From NCBI RefSeq assembly GCF_947623445.1, contig NC_135244.1, forward strand, positions 14,942,860 to 15,006,859: 64,000 nt of DNA, read 5' to 3'. Shown here piece after piece: positions 1 to 9,997 of the stretch. The translations under genes were made by a program, and so were the position numbers. Each line of letters opens with the position of its first letter. The stretch's first letter is position 1. This DNA is from Clavelina lepadiformis (taxonomy: Eukaryota > Chordata > Ascidiacea > Aplousobranchia > Clavelinidae). The notes beneath the pieces are model-generated. The model had not been told where the DNA came from. It saw only the letters and a list, made by a program, of their open reading frames with translations, and made no database searches.

Positions 1-3000
1 ATACGTTAACTCCATAGGCACGCAGCGTCAACATAATGTGTACAACAAATTGCAAAAAGGGTTTGGCCTGCGTAACAACAACCACTCCACAGCTTCCACG
101 TGATAATTAGGAGACGAAATTCCATTCTGGATCGGTTAGAACAGCCACTTTTAAACCTATTTTAACGATTTTGGCGATTTATTTTTAACGAACTTATTTG
201 CATAAGGAAAGTCGCGGCTTATATGTTGGTTGAATGCATAGGCGTAGAATGATAAACTTCGAAGTTTAGACGATGTTTGCAGCTCAGAAGGCGCCTATAC
301 CAGTCGCAAACTCCAACTGCGTCAACAACTTGGAATTCATAACATTTCTTTCAATGGATCTCCTACTGCTATATGACGTCATGACGTATGCAGTAGATTG
401 CGAGCAAGTTACGTCACAGGAAATCCAAAAATAGTCTTCACAGAGTTCGCCTCCACGACTACTGTTATCATCTCTCTTTAATAAAAAGAGTTTAAGAAAT
501 AAACATTGCATAAAGCTATAGCTGAGGTGTAGAATGAACCAACCAATCGGCATTCGACTGATGACAGCCAAGAATCGATTCTCCTATAGGTAAAAGTCTT
601 CATTTTAGTCGTGATAAGAAAAATCCGCATATATACGTCGTTTAAACTCCAACGTAGTTTTTCAAAGTCTTTCAGAAACATGTGCCTCATTACATCATGT
701 CGAACCATATATAAAATGGTATAATTGAGTTTAATTGCGTGGCATAAACAGATCAATCTTTGACTTCCCCCTTAATTAAGGAAATATAAAAAGACATTGG
801 GCTAGTTTTTCTGCTGCTCAATTGATGGTTAATATTTTAAATAACCGAGTAATCTGGTTAAGTGTTGGGTAATGCGGATGACCAAAGTCCCAGGCCCTTC
901 CGTAGTAAACGATAAGACGTGTTTTTTGCAGCAGTTTATTATTATCAATATAGCTTACAACAGGGCTGAAAAATATTGGGGGAATTCAAGATCAACTTAG
1001 TATTATAAGTTATAACCTCGTCGTTCTCACGCTTTTGCGATATTGTCAGAGTGCGGCCTAATACAAATAGTAGGTTGCCCTGTCTTAGCTGGTGTTTCCA
1101 GATTACCTTATTTTTAGCCTATTTCGAATAGGTGTCTCGATTTTCTTCCCCCCTGCCGAGTCACGCAAGCAATAACACGCTATACCGACATGGCTTTGTG
1201 AAAATAAATGGTTCTTTATTTGGCACACGCGATGGTACAAACAAAAAGGTCAACGTATTAAGTCTAACCCCTTGGGATTCCAAAGACGTACAGTATTGTT
1301 CAATATAGTTTCAAATAACTTTCCTGGTGTTCCACACTGAACTGGCAATTTCTCACACGTAAGGTCAATGTTTTGAGAATCTCTTATTCTAATAATACTA
1401 GAAAAACATTAGATTTACTCATGTGTACTCGAAAGAAACTCTTTTCCGGTTTTGGGAAATAAAATATTCACATGATGATTATTCTTCGCATTCTTAACGA
1501 AAATTTCTTTTGTTGCTATATATAATTAATCCACAGGTGAAGGTTGGGGAAACACACAGTATTGTAAGGTGTAGGATCGACCGTACATTTTCAAAAGCGT
1601 GTAAGGTTTATAATGGATCTTTACAATTTTGCGCAACAAGCACAGTAAAGGAGCTGAAAAGTATCCTAAGATTGGCTCGTCCAATGAGATTTTGACTTCA
1701 ACGAGTTGGTATTACGTGTGACGTCACTGGAACTAGAAAAACAACTTAGATCGTTCAGGCAAGGTTTGGTTTGTTTTGCGTCATAATTTAATTTGTTAAA
1801 GCTCACACCTCAAACGTCAGGCATTATTTCTCCATGGAATTAGTCACTGTTGCACTGAAGCGATAACTCCAATTGTTACCAAGCTTGTCTTGTTGCAAGT
1901 TGAGCTTCTTTCATTTGATCAGAGACTTACTAGGCTTACTTTCCAAGCATCGATGCGCGAAAGTTCAGGCAACCATTGACGTCACAATAGCCATAATGAA
2001 TAGGATGACGTACCTAACTACCTATACACGATTAGGAGTTGAACTTTCAAAACACGGTTGCTCTTTCAAAATCAAATAAAGCAACCTGCTTTTTTAAAGT
2101 TTGTGTCAAGCTTAATCTTTGCAAAATACCTTGCCGCGGGTAACTATAACATCATCCTTTTAAAAGTTGACCTACCTTTGTTACTTCAAAACAAGATATT
2201 TAAACAAAATCAAAACAAACGCTTTAAGATGTCTATTAAATAGAAAGAAAGATACGTTTCTAATAGGGCGATTTTCTCCTATAAAACGCCTTAATTCAAT
2301 TGAGCTTCCGTATTCGATTGAACATGAAATGTGTGGGAAATTATTCGGCGAGGCACAGAGGGTGTTTCTGTAGAAATTTCTCCATTGAAAAAATTAACTG
2401 CTGGTTTTCGCAACAGAACAGGATATGCCGGAGCCAAATTTGATTTTTTAATTTCCCATTGCGCCCAATTAGTTTACGTCATTGTTGTTTGTTTGTCTGC
2501 CAAGCTTTGAAAAATATTATAACATCGTAGTATTTGGTACTATAAAAGACTCACGTTTAAATCCATTAAATAAAATTTAATAGCGCAAAACATGACATAT
2601 GTAAGCAGATGAATAGCATTAAAAATGTAAAGCAAAGTAGCTTATAATATCCAAAAACGGGTTTACTTTATTGAATAGCGTAATCGCTATTTTTAAACTG
2701 CGCGGTGTTGATTTTACTCGGCAAAAACGATTGATTATAGTTTTTGAAGGCTTATTCATTTGTAATTGTTGAAGTTAAGTGGGCGGAGAAAGTCTGGTTG
2801 GATTTTAGTCAAACATTATCTAGCCCAAGCCGAAAACCGTCAAATTCGTTTGCTTTATGATTTTATAAAGCTTTAGGCCAAGAATAAAAGTTCTTTATTC
2901 GATAAATACGAGCCAAACGAGCACTATAAAATGTCTTGGAACAACGGTTGCCGCCATCCAGCATGTCCGTTTTGCTTTTATAAACATTGTATTGTCTTTC

Positions 3001-5340
3001 CATAGATATTGATATTGCCTTTCCAACACAAATTGATAAAAAGACAACCACAGTAAAATGAAATAACAGCGTATCACCACATCCTGTGATTTTTAGTGCT
3101 CATATGAATCACTATACAAATGCTCATACCTATAGCATTTGCATTAAACACCCTTAAAAATAATACGTTATTGACATAGCTTGATTCATCATCCACTGCG
3201 AAGGAGTCACTTTCAGCAGGAAATTTCTAAGGTTCATATAGCAGGCCTTTCTGTTAAAATTTTATGTTTTGTTTTTTGAAAAATCTAAGGTGTTTGTGTG
3301 TGCAACATTCTGATCTAAGGTTAATGCAAAATGATTTTCTCAAGTGAGTTAGCAATTTACTGCTCATTCGCACCAGTTTTCACGTAGACCTACATCGCCA
3401 CCTACCAGTGACTCTAAAACTATTTAGGAAAAAGAGCAATGAAAATGATAGTATAATATTGTTATTTTAAAGCTGACTCATAAGTTAAAGAATACAAAAA
3501 TCGGTGGCGCAGACAAATTGCCTACGAATTAGACCAGTAGGGTATTATCCAATGGTCAGACCTAACATTCAGATGCGATTTTGAATTAAGAAACATTACG
3601 CCGTGGTGAAATGTAATTCGTTTGTTTGTCTGTTTCCTTTCATTTAGAATTCTGACAAGAAGGTCAACGTAAAAAGATGAGATTCATAAACTAACAGCAA
3701 ATCTGCGGTGATGAATCATCTAAATTCTAAACTGTGATGTCAAGACAACTAAACCGTGATTTCAAGAATCCAGCTTAAGTATCATAGTGCCTAATAGCGA
3801 CTATTATTATATTCTCATCGCTACGCTGAGTAGCGGTAACGTGCTACTTACAAACTTTGTTTTTGCTCAACTCGTTTAGTTCCCTGATAACCTGTTTTTA
3901 TTCATTCCACTTTTTTGCGTTCTTCAGGCACATATGTCAGCTTTCCAAAAATTTCGTTAATCTAAAGTTTAAGCTGAAACTTAATGAACTACAATTTCAG
4001 TGTCATAGAATCAACAAATCACCAACCTTGCCTGACGGTTCCATGTCAACTCAACCGCGGTTCACTTAACCATGAAAAACAATTAACAAAATTATGTACT
4101 AACACCGACGTATGCAACTGTTGCATGATACATAAGTGTCTTAGTCAGGTCTGTAGCTCCTTCCATGGTGAACCGCCACATCAGAGTCACTCTTGAGCGT
4201 TGGTTTATATATTTACATTTCAAAACTGTACACAAAAAACGCGTTGACTTGTGATAATAACTCGCAGTAAATTGGATAACACTAACAGTTTCAACTTTAA
4301 GGATCTACTCGCGACACAAAACGCAAACTGCCTGATGTTTTGAAAAACACTCCAGAAGGAAACAACAGAAATTCGATACAATTACTGGAGGAAGCCAGCA
4401 GCATTTTTGGTCCACGCAAAAATGCAACAAAAACTAATCACAATAATACAAAAGTACAAAACGAAAAACGAGTAAATCATGTACGAAATAAACCATTTAA
4501 GTAGGAAATAGAATGGAAAAGAAATAAAAACACAGGAAAAAACACAGGAAAAGAAATAAAAACAAACAAAACTGACCAATCGACAAACGACACAAAATAA
4601 TGCGCAAACACAAAAACAAAAATGTCGAAATCCAACAATTGCCCAAACACAAATTAAAAAAAAATTTAAAAATAAATATAGCAACAATAAAGTCACATTT
4701 ATTACACAGCTCTCCGAAAAACTTTCACCAGTTACTACAAAATAAAAGCGATCGCTGGACAGTTATAGCAAGAAAGACGACTCAACCCAGGACGATCAAA
4801 CGCTTTAACTAACTCTGAACTTTCCGATTGAGCTCTTAACCGCATAAAAATATACCAGCAATATATCTCAGTAAATCATAAAAAACCATTGCAGGCAATA
4901 TTAATGATTAAGATACAAAGAATTTCCACAACAAAATAAGCAGAAAATAATGTTTATAAATAATCGCCACCTCTAGCACGACAGGCTGTTTTTTCTGTCT
5001 TTCGTTTATCTATTGTTTCTTTGACAAAGCAAATCTTTGTGATCGTCCTCGTTTCTGCAAAGCAAAATTACATTCACTTGTATTAAGTTACGTTAATGTT
5101 AAATCATAATAACTAATTAATTACATCTGAAACCGTGAAGCGTGAGCACGTAACACTGTCTTTACTCATTGTTTGAGTGTGTAAGCACGCAAAGTTTTGT
5201 GTGTAGCATACTCCGTACAAATAATGTGGTCAAATTACAAAAGGGATCTCCTGCTACAACTCCTTATTTTTCAAAACTTCTTATTACTGTCAATGAAGCA
5301 GTGCTGCAGCCAAGTCATTTTTTAAGACTCGAGTCAAATG
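1..5340. other. gene-poor stretch, no supported gene
   Basis: No reading frame here resembles a known family, and the longest ones lack codon structure or splice context. The stretch is AT-rich. Perfect TGACGTCA palindromes (CREB/ATF-type core) occur at 374-381, 1719-1726 and 1977-1984. An adenine-rich strand with many aaacaaaaac-like runs fills about 4390-4720. I see nothing else that can be supported. Confidence 0.6.
4390..4720. repeat. A-rich low-complexity tract
   Basis: The plus strand is strongly adenine-rich, with repeated short strings of A broken by single C or T. The minus-strand frame across it (4382-4696) is rich in F, C, V and L only because of this composition. I therefore do not call a gene. 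Confidence 0.6.
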
Positions 5341-5560
5341 AAATCATTTGGGAAGTTGACTTAAGTCAAGTCGAGTGAAATTACTAATTGGATCAAGTCA
5401 AGTCAAGTCAAGTCAAGTCAAGTCAAGTCAAGTCAAGTCAAGTCAAGTCAAGTCAAGTCAAGTCAAGTCAAATCATTTCAAGCATTGACTCGAGTCAAGT
5501 CAAGTAACATAAAAATGTGACTCGAGTCAAGTGATTGACTCAAGTTATTACAACACTGCC
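5335..5560. repeat. AGTCA pentanucleotide microsatellite with degenerate flanks
   Basis: Positions 5394-5470 are an almost perfect array of about 15 AGTCA units. Degenerate units continue on both sides, including GACTTAAGTCAAGTCGAG upstream and two copies of the palindrome GACTCGAGTC downstream (near 5488 and 5519). The array is free of coding signal. Confidence 0.95.
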
Positions 5561-5740
5561 ATCAAGGACGATACAACGTCACGCTAAACACATTTGAGAG
5601 AACTTCCAACTAAGGAAATACTCACACATTTCAGGCAAACTAAGCGTAGTCCACATTTCATATAAACAACAGGATTATTCTGCAATAAAATAAAAATCGA
5701 ATGGTCGCGAGAAGTTTTAGTTAAATCATATGAGCGAATG

Positions 5741-5920
5741 GGTTCCACGACATATGACCGCGGGAAAATGACCGCGAACAAACTCACCGGGGACAACTGA
5801 ACGTGACGTAAATTGACCGCGAACAAACTGACTGTGATGTAAATTGACCGCGAACAAACTAACCGGGAACAGACTTACCGGAATGAAAATTGACCGGGAG
5901 GTAAATTGACCGTGCAAGTG
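5741..5920. repeat. left terminal inverted repeat of the MULE
   Basis: Begins GGTTCCACGAC and holds reiterated blocks ending in gaacaaact, ggacaactga and gtaaattgaccg. These blocks match the left end of the short element at 20,841 almost word for word (for example accgcgaacaaactcaccgg). Confidence 0.8.
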
Positions 5921-6956
5921 CTGAATTATTGTGTTTAAGTTGATGGTAGTATATGATATGTAAAGTAAATATTTGTTTGTAACTATTTCCTTTGTTTTTA
6001 ACAAAATTTTTTTTTATTTCAATACACATTGAAACATTTATTGAAACTAACAGAAATATTTCCGGAAATACGATAAATACGAGTAACAACATTAAAAGAC
6101 GTTCACTGCAAAACACATATGACACTACATAATAAGGGCACTAAAATTTACACAAACTGTTATTTGACAAATAAGGAAGTTTATTGCGCAAATTTATATT
6201 TATATTTATATATTATAATTACGGATTTATAGCCTCAGGATATTGCTAGAAAAATAACTACCCAACATAGGCCATTAGGCTAATGTACTTGCGACATTTG
6301 CAGACGCAAAGACTACGGGCAAACGATGGTGTGGTAACCTTTTCAAGAGGTTGTCAACTACGAACTTGCGATGAAGCTGGTCTGGATCAACAATGCGCCA
6401 CAACAAGGTTGCTTGTTAACGATTAGGCTATTCTGCATTTGGATAAATGCAGGTGTGTGTTACGTAATAAAGTAGGCCTACTTGATGCTAAACGTTTCTA
6501 GCTAGCAATAAAATTTAAATGCTTTTTTATTTCAGTTCTGGGGAGACCTGTTCAAAATGCTGTAAAGGAAGACTATGCAACAGATTTAACAATGCGTCAA
6601 CAGCATTTTCTCAAGTTCATCTCAGCCTATTCTTGCTTACTCTTGTGAGCGGAATTTTACCAATGATAATGATTTAATTCATGAGAATCATCTTTTAACT
6701 TGGTGTTGCTATAGCAACATGCTCCTGCATGTTGCTATACCGAGCTTGCTGCTTATTGTTGTTATAATAACAACACGCAATTAAAATTGGAAACACGGTA
6801 ATTGTCTCCGTCTTCCTTTCATAACTAACGTCTTACACAGTTTTAATTAAAAGCCTGTTTTATACAGACAAAGGCAATGCGGTTGACATTTTTGTGATGT
6901 AAACCGAAATCAAACATACTAAAGGAACCGGGTACATATATACATTATCTATAAAC

Positions 6957-7290
6957 CTATATTCCGGACCGAAATAATCCAATTAGGTACACAAGAAATA
7001 TTATCATAGCATCGCAAAATTTAAAACTGTGAGAAACTCTGAGAAATTCTAATATGTCACGGTTTGCAAAATCTTCAACGATGGTTTGAAGTCGCGCATC
7101 CAGATCCTTGTATTTTCTCCTTTTGGCAGGAGGCCCTTGGGCACAGAGCGCCTCAATCTTGTTTTTGTTTATGTTCTGCAATTTCCTCAAAGCTTCTATA
7201 AATTTCCAAATGGTTGGGTGTTGCATTGATAACATCTTGTTTATTAGATTGTGGTAACCTTCAACTTTGTTGTTGGTTCTGGCGTCGGGT
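6957..7290 (-). pseudogene. C-terminal remnant of a MULE transposase
   Basis: On the minus strand the frame reads RTNNKVEGYHNLINKM, then QHPTIWKFIEALRKLQNINK, a stretch well known from the end of animal MULE transposases (NNKxEGxHN ... HPxIWxFIxxL). It is in a different frame from the FLYWCH part. The switch lies near 7,285 and marks the deletion junction that removed the DDE catalytic domain and the SWIM finger. Nothing downstream of FLRVSHSF looks conserved. Confidence 0.75.
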
Positions 7291-7729
7291 ACGAGTCAGG
7301 TATTTCTAAATCTGTGCAGTTCCGTGGATTTGCAGGTGCTGCAGCAGTCCTAAGTCGTGTTCGTTGTATTGTTCTTTTCAGATTTTTTTCCACAATATGC
7401 GCTCTGACGGCACCTGGCAATCCCACTGTCGCGTCAGATATGATATTTGCTGGTGTGGACGTATCGTTAGCGTTGCCAGCGCGTTCCTTGACGACCGTAA
7501 GTAGTTTGGCCACTTGAACATGTCTCTCTTCTTGTAGGTAACTGTGTTCGTGCAACTCTTTCGTGACTAAGCCATCTACAGTATGGAGACGAGCCTTACA
7601 AGAACTCTTGTAGTAATTGCTGCATCTCCAGAATGTAGTTTTCCCGTCTGAACTTTGTCCATCTCTCCAGAAAATGTAATGGTTGTAAACTAATTTTTTC
7701 TTACCTCTCTCTGAGATTACTTCTGCCAT
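7244..7729 (-). CDS. FLYWCH zinc-finger N-terminal part of a MULE transposase
   Basis: A 161-residue frame starting MAEVISERGKKKLVYNHYIF. The FLYWCH pattern is visible: an aromatic/basic start (YNHYIFWRDG), then FWRCSNYYKSSC, then ARLHT and HEHSY, giving two cysteines and two histidines at roughly residues 35-75. FLYWCH fingers often sit at the N-terminus of animal MULE transposases and transposon-derived DNA-binding proteins. The following about 80 residues are basic and of low complexity (ERAGNANDTSTP..., LKRTIQRTRLR). The frame ends where the element lost its catalytic core. It could be translated alone as a small DNA-binding protein, but I see no host-gene context for that. Confidence 0.7.
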   Translation of the reverse strand: MAEVISERGKKKLVYNHYIFWRDGQSSDGKTTFWRCSNYYKSSCKARLHTVDGLVTKELHEHSYLQEERHVQVAKLLTVVKERAGNANDTSTPANIISDATVGLPGAVRAHIVEKNLKRTIQRTRLRTAAAPANPRNCTDLEIPDSYPTPEPTTKLKVTTI

Positions 7730-7924
7730 TTTCAGACCTTAAAAATCAGTTTTATACTAAAAGTGTCGGCATCTAGTCTGCAAAAGTATCTCAATCACGT
7801 GGCTAGGCATTACACCGGGTTTACTGGCAACTCACTTAAACAACACAAAGTCGTAAATCTACAAAACAAGATCACTTGATTCCTGTCTGTTCAATCTGCT
7901 GATTCTGCTCATCTGCTGTCTCAC

Positions 7925-8165
7925 TCTCCAGTCTCCACCTGCTGGGCTTCTCCAACTCTTTTTGCAATTTACAATTATTAGTATAACCATAACCAAGACT
8001 TAAAACTAGGGGAGTCCTGACGTACAGCTTCAATCTGACAATTTACTTAACTAAAGTGTCCATTGTTATTGCAATGAGTCCATTGTTACAACATGAGATA
8101 GGCTACAACGCATTGTTTCATAATCTCATCAAACAACTCGTCTAGACCGGGAAAATGCATGTAAC
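7925..8165 (-). repeat. segment shared with the hAT MITE at 59 kb (inverted)
   Basis: The reverse complement of 8101-8160 (gcattttcccggtctagacg ... gattatgaaacaatgcgtt) matches 59,102-59,155 nearly exactly. The reverse complement of 7930-8045 matches 59,255-59,370 (cagattgaagctgtacgtca; gtaaattgcaaaaagagttg). The copy inside the MULE lacks the hAT-type ends, so it may be a fragment or a related element inserted in the MULE. Confidence 0.8.
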
Positions 8166-8319
8166 AATAGGAAATCTATGAATAAAGGTGAAAAACCCGT
8201 AGGGTCACCCTACACCCTACAAGGGGCCAAAAAACTCTACGAGTGGCAACCTTGACTGCAATACACATACTAAATTGGATAGTGACTAGATAGCGACCAG
8301 ATAGTGAATTAGAATTTTG

Positions 8320-8500
8320 ACCTTTTGACGGCCAATTTGTCGCCGGTTAATTTGATCGCCGGCCAATTTATCGACGGTTAATTTCATCGCCGGCCAATTT
8401 ACGTCACGGTTAATTTGATCGCCGGCCAATTTGTTGCCGGTCAGTTGTCCACTACCAGTTGTCGCCGGTGAGTTTGTTCACGGTCACTTCTCGTGATCCC
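8320..8500. repeat. right terminal inverted repeat of the MULE
   Basis: Alternating gccggccaattt and cggttaatttgatc blocks end in ttgttcacggtcacttctcgtgatccc. The same terminal wording closes the short element at 21,109. The inverse complement pairs with the left end. Confidence 0.8.
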
Positions 8501-9432
8501 CTGTAAACTTGTTTTCTGGATAAGGACCACGAATGGTGAAAAACCATCCTGTGCTTCGAGCTGGTCAGATCAATAATTATAATATAATCAATTGTTTTAC
8601 TTGGGCCTAAAATTTAAGTCAACATTTACAAAAACATTTGGTGCATGGAATCTAATCAAATTTTCGGTTTAGTTAGCATGATAAATCTTAATCTTCTGAG
8701 AACTTGATAAACATTTAATATAATTTATATTTTGCAAAAAATTTTTGCGTGGTTGTTAGTTAGCATTTGCCTGTGTAAATTTAGTGGTTATTAAAGTAAA
8801 GTTAATTTATCAAAGCAATAAATAGGTATATATTGGTTGATGATTAAAATATTAGGGAAACTCGTTTTTATCAAGATGTTTGTTGAGTACTAGCACTGAT
8901 GCGTTTTATTAACCGCCCTAAAGCAAAATCATGACCAAGCATTAGACTTAGAGGAACGAAGGAGTTGGCTTGGTAATGACAGTATTAGTGTAAACGTTTA
9001 TAGGCCTAAGTTTGAAGTTAATAAACTGTTACATTTTGTGTTCAAAAGCTAGGGGTATGACAATGCGATATTGCCAAAAAGTGCAATGAGTAGTACAGAA
9101 TGTTGAGACTGAACTGTTTTACTTTGTTTCGGAAATGTAAAGAAAATAATAACTGAATAAAGTGAAGTTTGTCGAGAGTAGAGTGTACGAAATTTTGCCA
9201 AAAATGTATACTTTTTAAATTTATTTTTAAAGTAATTTTATTGAGTTTTTGCAGGTAATAATAATAATAATATAAATAAGTTGGCAGGAAATTTTTGCAT
9301 TCAAGCACGAAAACCAGCTGGCACCTGAGTGATTAGCAGCCTATGAGTGCACTGTTAGATATTTTGCGCACCTAAGATCTTGACCAAAAAATCAAAAAGC
9401 CAGTTTAGCCTATGCTAAACTCTGCAGTTAGG
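8501..9432. other. intergenic, no supported gene
   Basis: AT-rich sequence between the MULE and the repeats ahead of PSMA5. It holds a short (aat)n run near 9259. No coding signal or RNA gene was seen. Confidence 0.6.
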
Positions 9433-9577
9433 GTGAAAAGTGTGGCAGCTGGTTACAGGAGATTCTTCAACGTGCACTGCATTCTTCATACCAATTTACA
9501 ATAAACAAACAAAAAAAGCAGTTTGTTTGAACGCCAATTTATAATTAATAAACAAAGAATTGAGGCTTCAGTGCATG
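9433..9577 (+). repeat. dispersed repeat, copy 1
   Basis: Runs from gtgaaaagtgtggcagctgg to ttgaggcttcagtgcatgc and carries gaacgccaatttataatta. A diverged copy follows at 9,735, and inverted copies lie at 50.0 kb and 57.1 kb. Confidence 0.75.
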
Positions 9578-9734
9578 CAATCACGCCAAACTTTGCCTCT
9601 TTTGCGCGCATAATTTCTCGCTGAAAAATAATGTAATTTCCCGTTGGGTTTACCGACAGAATTTTATTAGTTCCACTGCATCAAACACATAAGAAACTGA
9701 ATTTTAACTATAGGCCTATAGGATGAGCCCATAG

Positions 9735-9878
9735 TGGAAAGTGTGGCACCTGCACACATGTGATTCACCAACATATACACCAAATACTCATTATGCCGAA
9801 TTATAATAAATATAGAAAAACCGGTTATTTGAATGCCAATTTATAGTAAATAAACAAAGAGTCGAGGCTACAGTGCAC
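9735..9878 (+). repeat. dispersed repeat, copy 2, next to PSMA5
   Basis: The same order of blocks as copy 1 (gaaagtgtggcacctg ... gaatgccaatttatagtaa ... gtcgaggctacagtgca). It ends about 120 bp before the PSMA5 start codon, so it lies in the likely promoter or 5' leader region. Confidence 0.75.
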
Positions 9879-9967
9879 ATCAACATGCCTAGCCTAGCCC
9901 CGCAGTTTTCCATGAGAAATAGTGCGTTCCAACATGCAAGTTTTCGGGTAATATAAATGTTATCTTT

Positions 9968-9979
9968 TTTTGCTTTTAG
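9968..9979 (+). promoter_or_regulatory. candidate leader splice acceptor before PSMA5
   Basis: A long T-run followed by TTTTGCTTTTAG lies 18 nt before the PSMA5 ATG. It has the form of a 3' splice site. It could close a 5'-UTR intron or serve as a trans-splice acceptor, as used in tunicates. The sequence alone cannot tell which. Confidence 0.4.
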
Positions 9980-9997
9980 AAACATAATTATAGAAAA

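Larger units (their letters stand above)
5741..8500 (-). mobile_element. internally deleted Mutator-like (MULE) DNA transposon with FLYWCH domain
   Basis: The ends are inverted repeats. The left starts GGTTCCACGACATATGACCG and the inverted right end starts GGGATCACGAGAAGTGACCG. Each terminal region of about 150-200 bp is built of short repeats of the type GACCGCGAACAAACT/ACCGGGGACAACTGA (left) and CCGGCCAATTT/CGGTTAATTTGATCG (right). Inside, on the minus strand, lie a FLYWCH zinc-finger ORF and the C-terminal end of a MULE transposase. The middle of the transposase is missing. The immediate flanks (gagcgaatg and ctgtaaact) do not form a target-site duplication. A 269-bp relative with a perfect 9-bp duplication occurs at 20,841-21,109, which supports the end assignment. 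Confidence 0.85.

Noticed and set aside
284-571. 95-residue minus-strand frame
   Set aside because: No family resemblance, no splice context, and composition like the surrounding intergenic sequence.
4382-4696. 104-residue hydrophobic minus-strand frame that looks like a membrane protein
   Set aside because: It is the complement of an A-rich low-complexity tract; the F/C/V/L content follows from the base composition.
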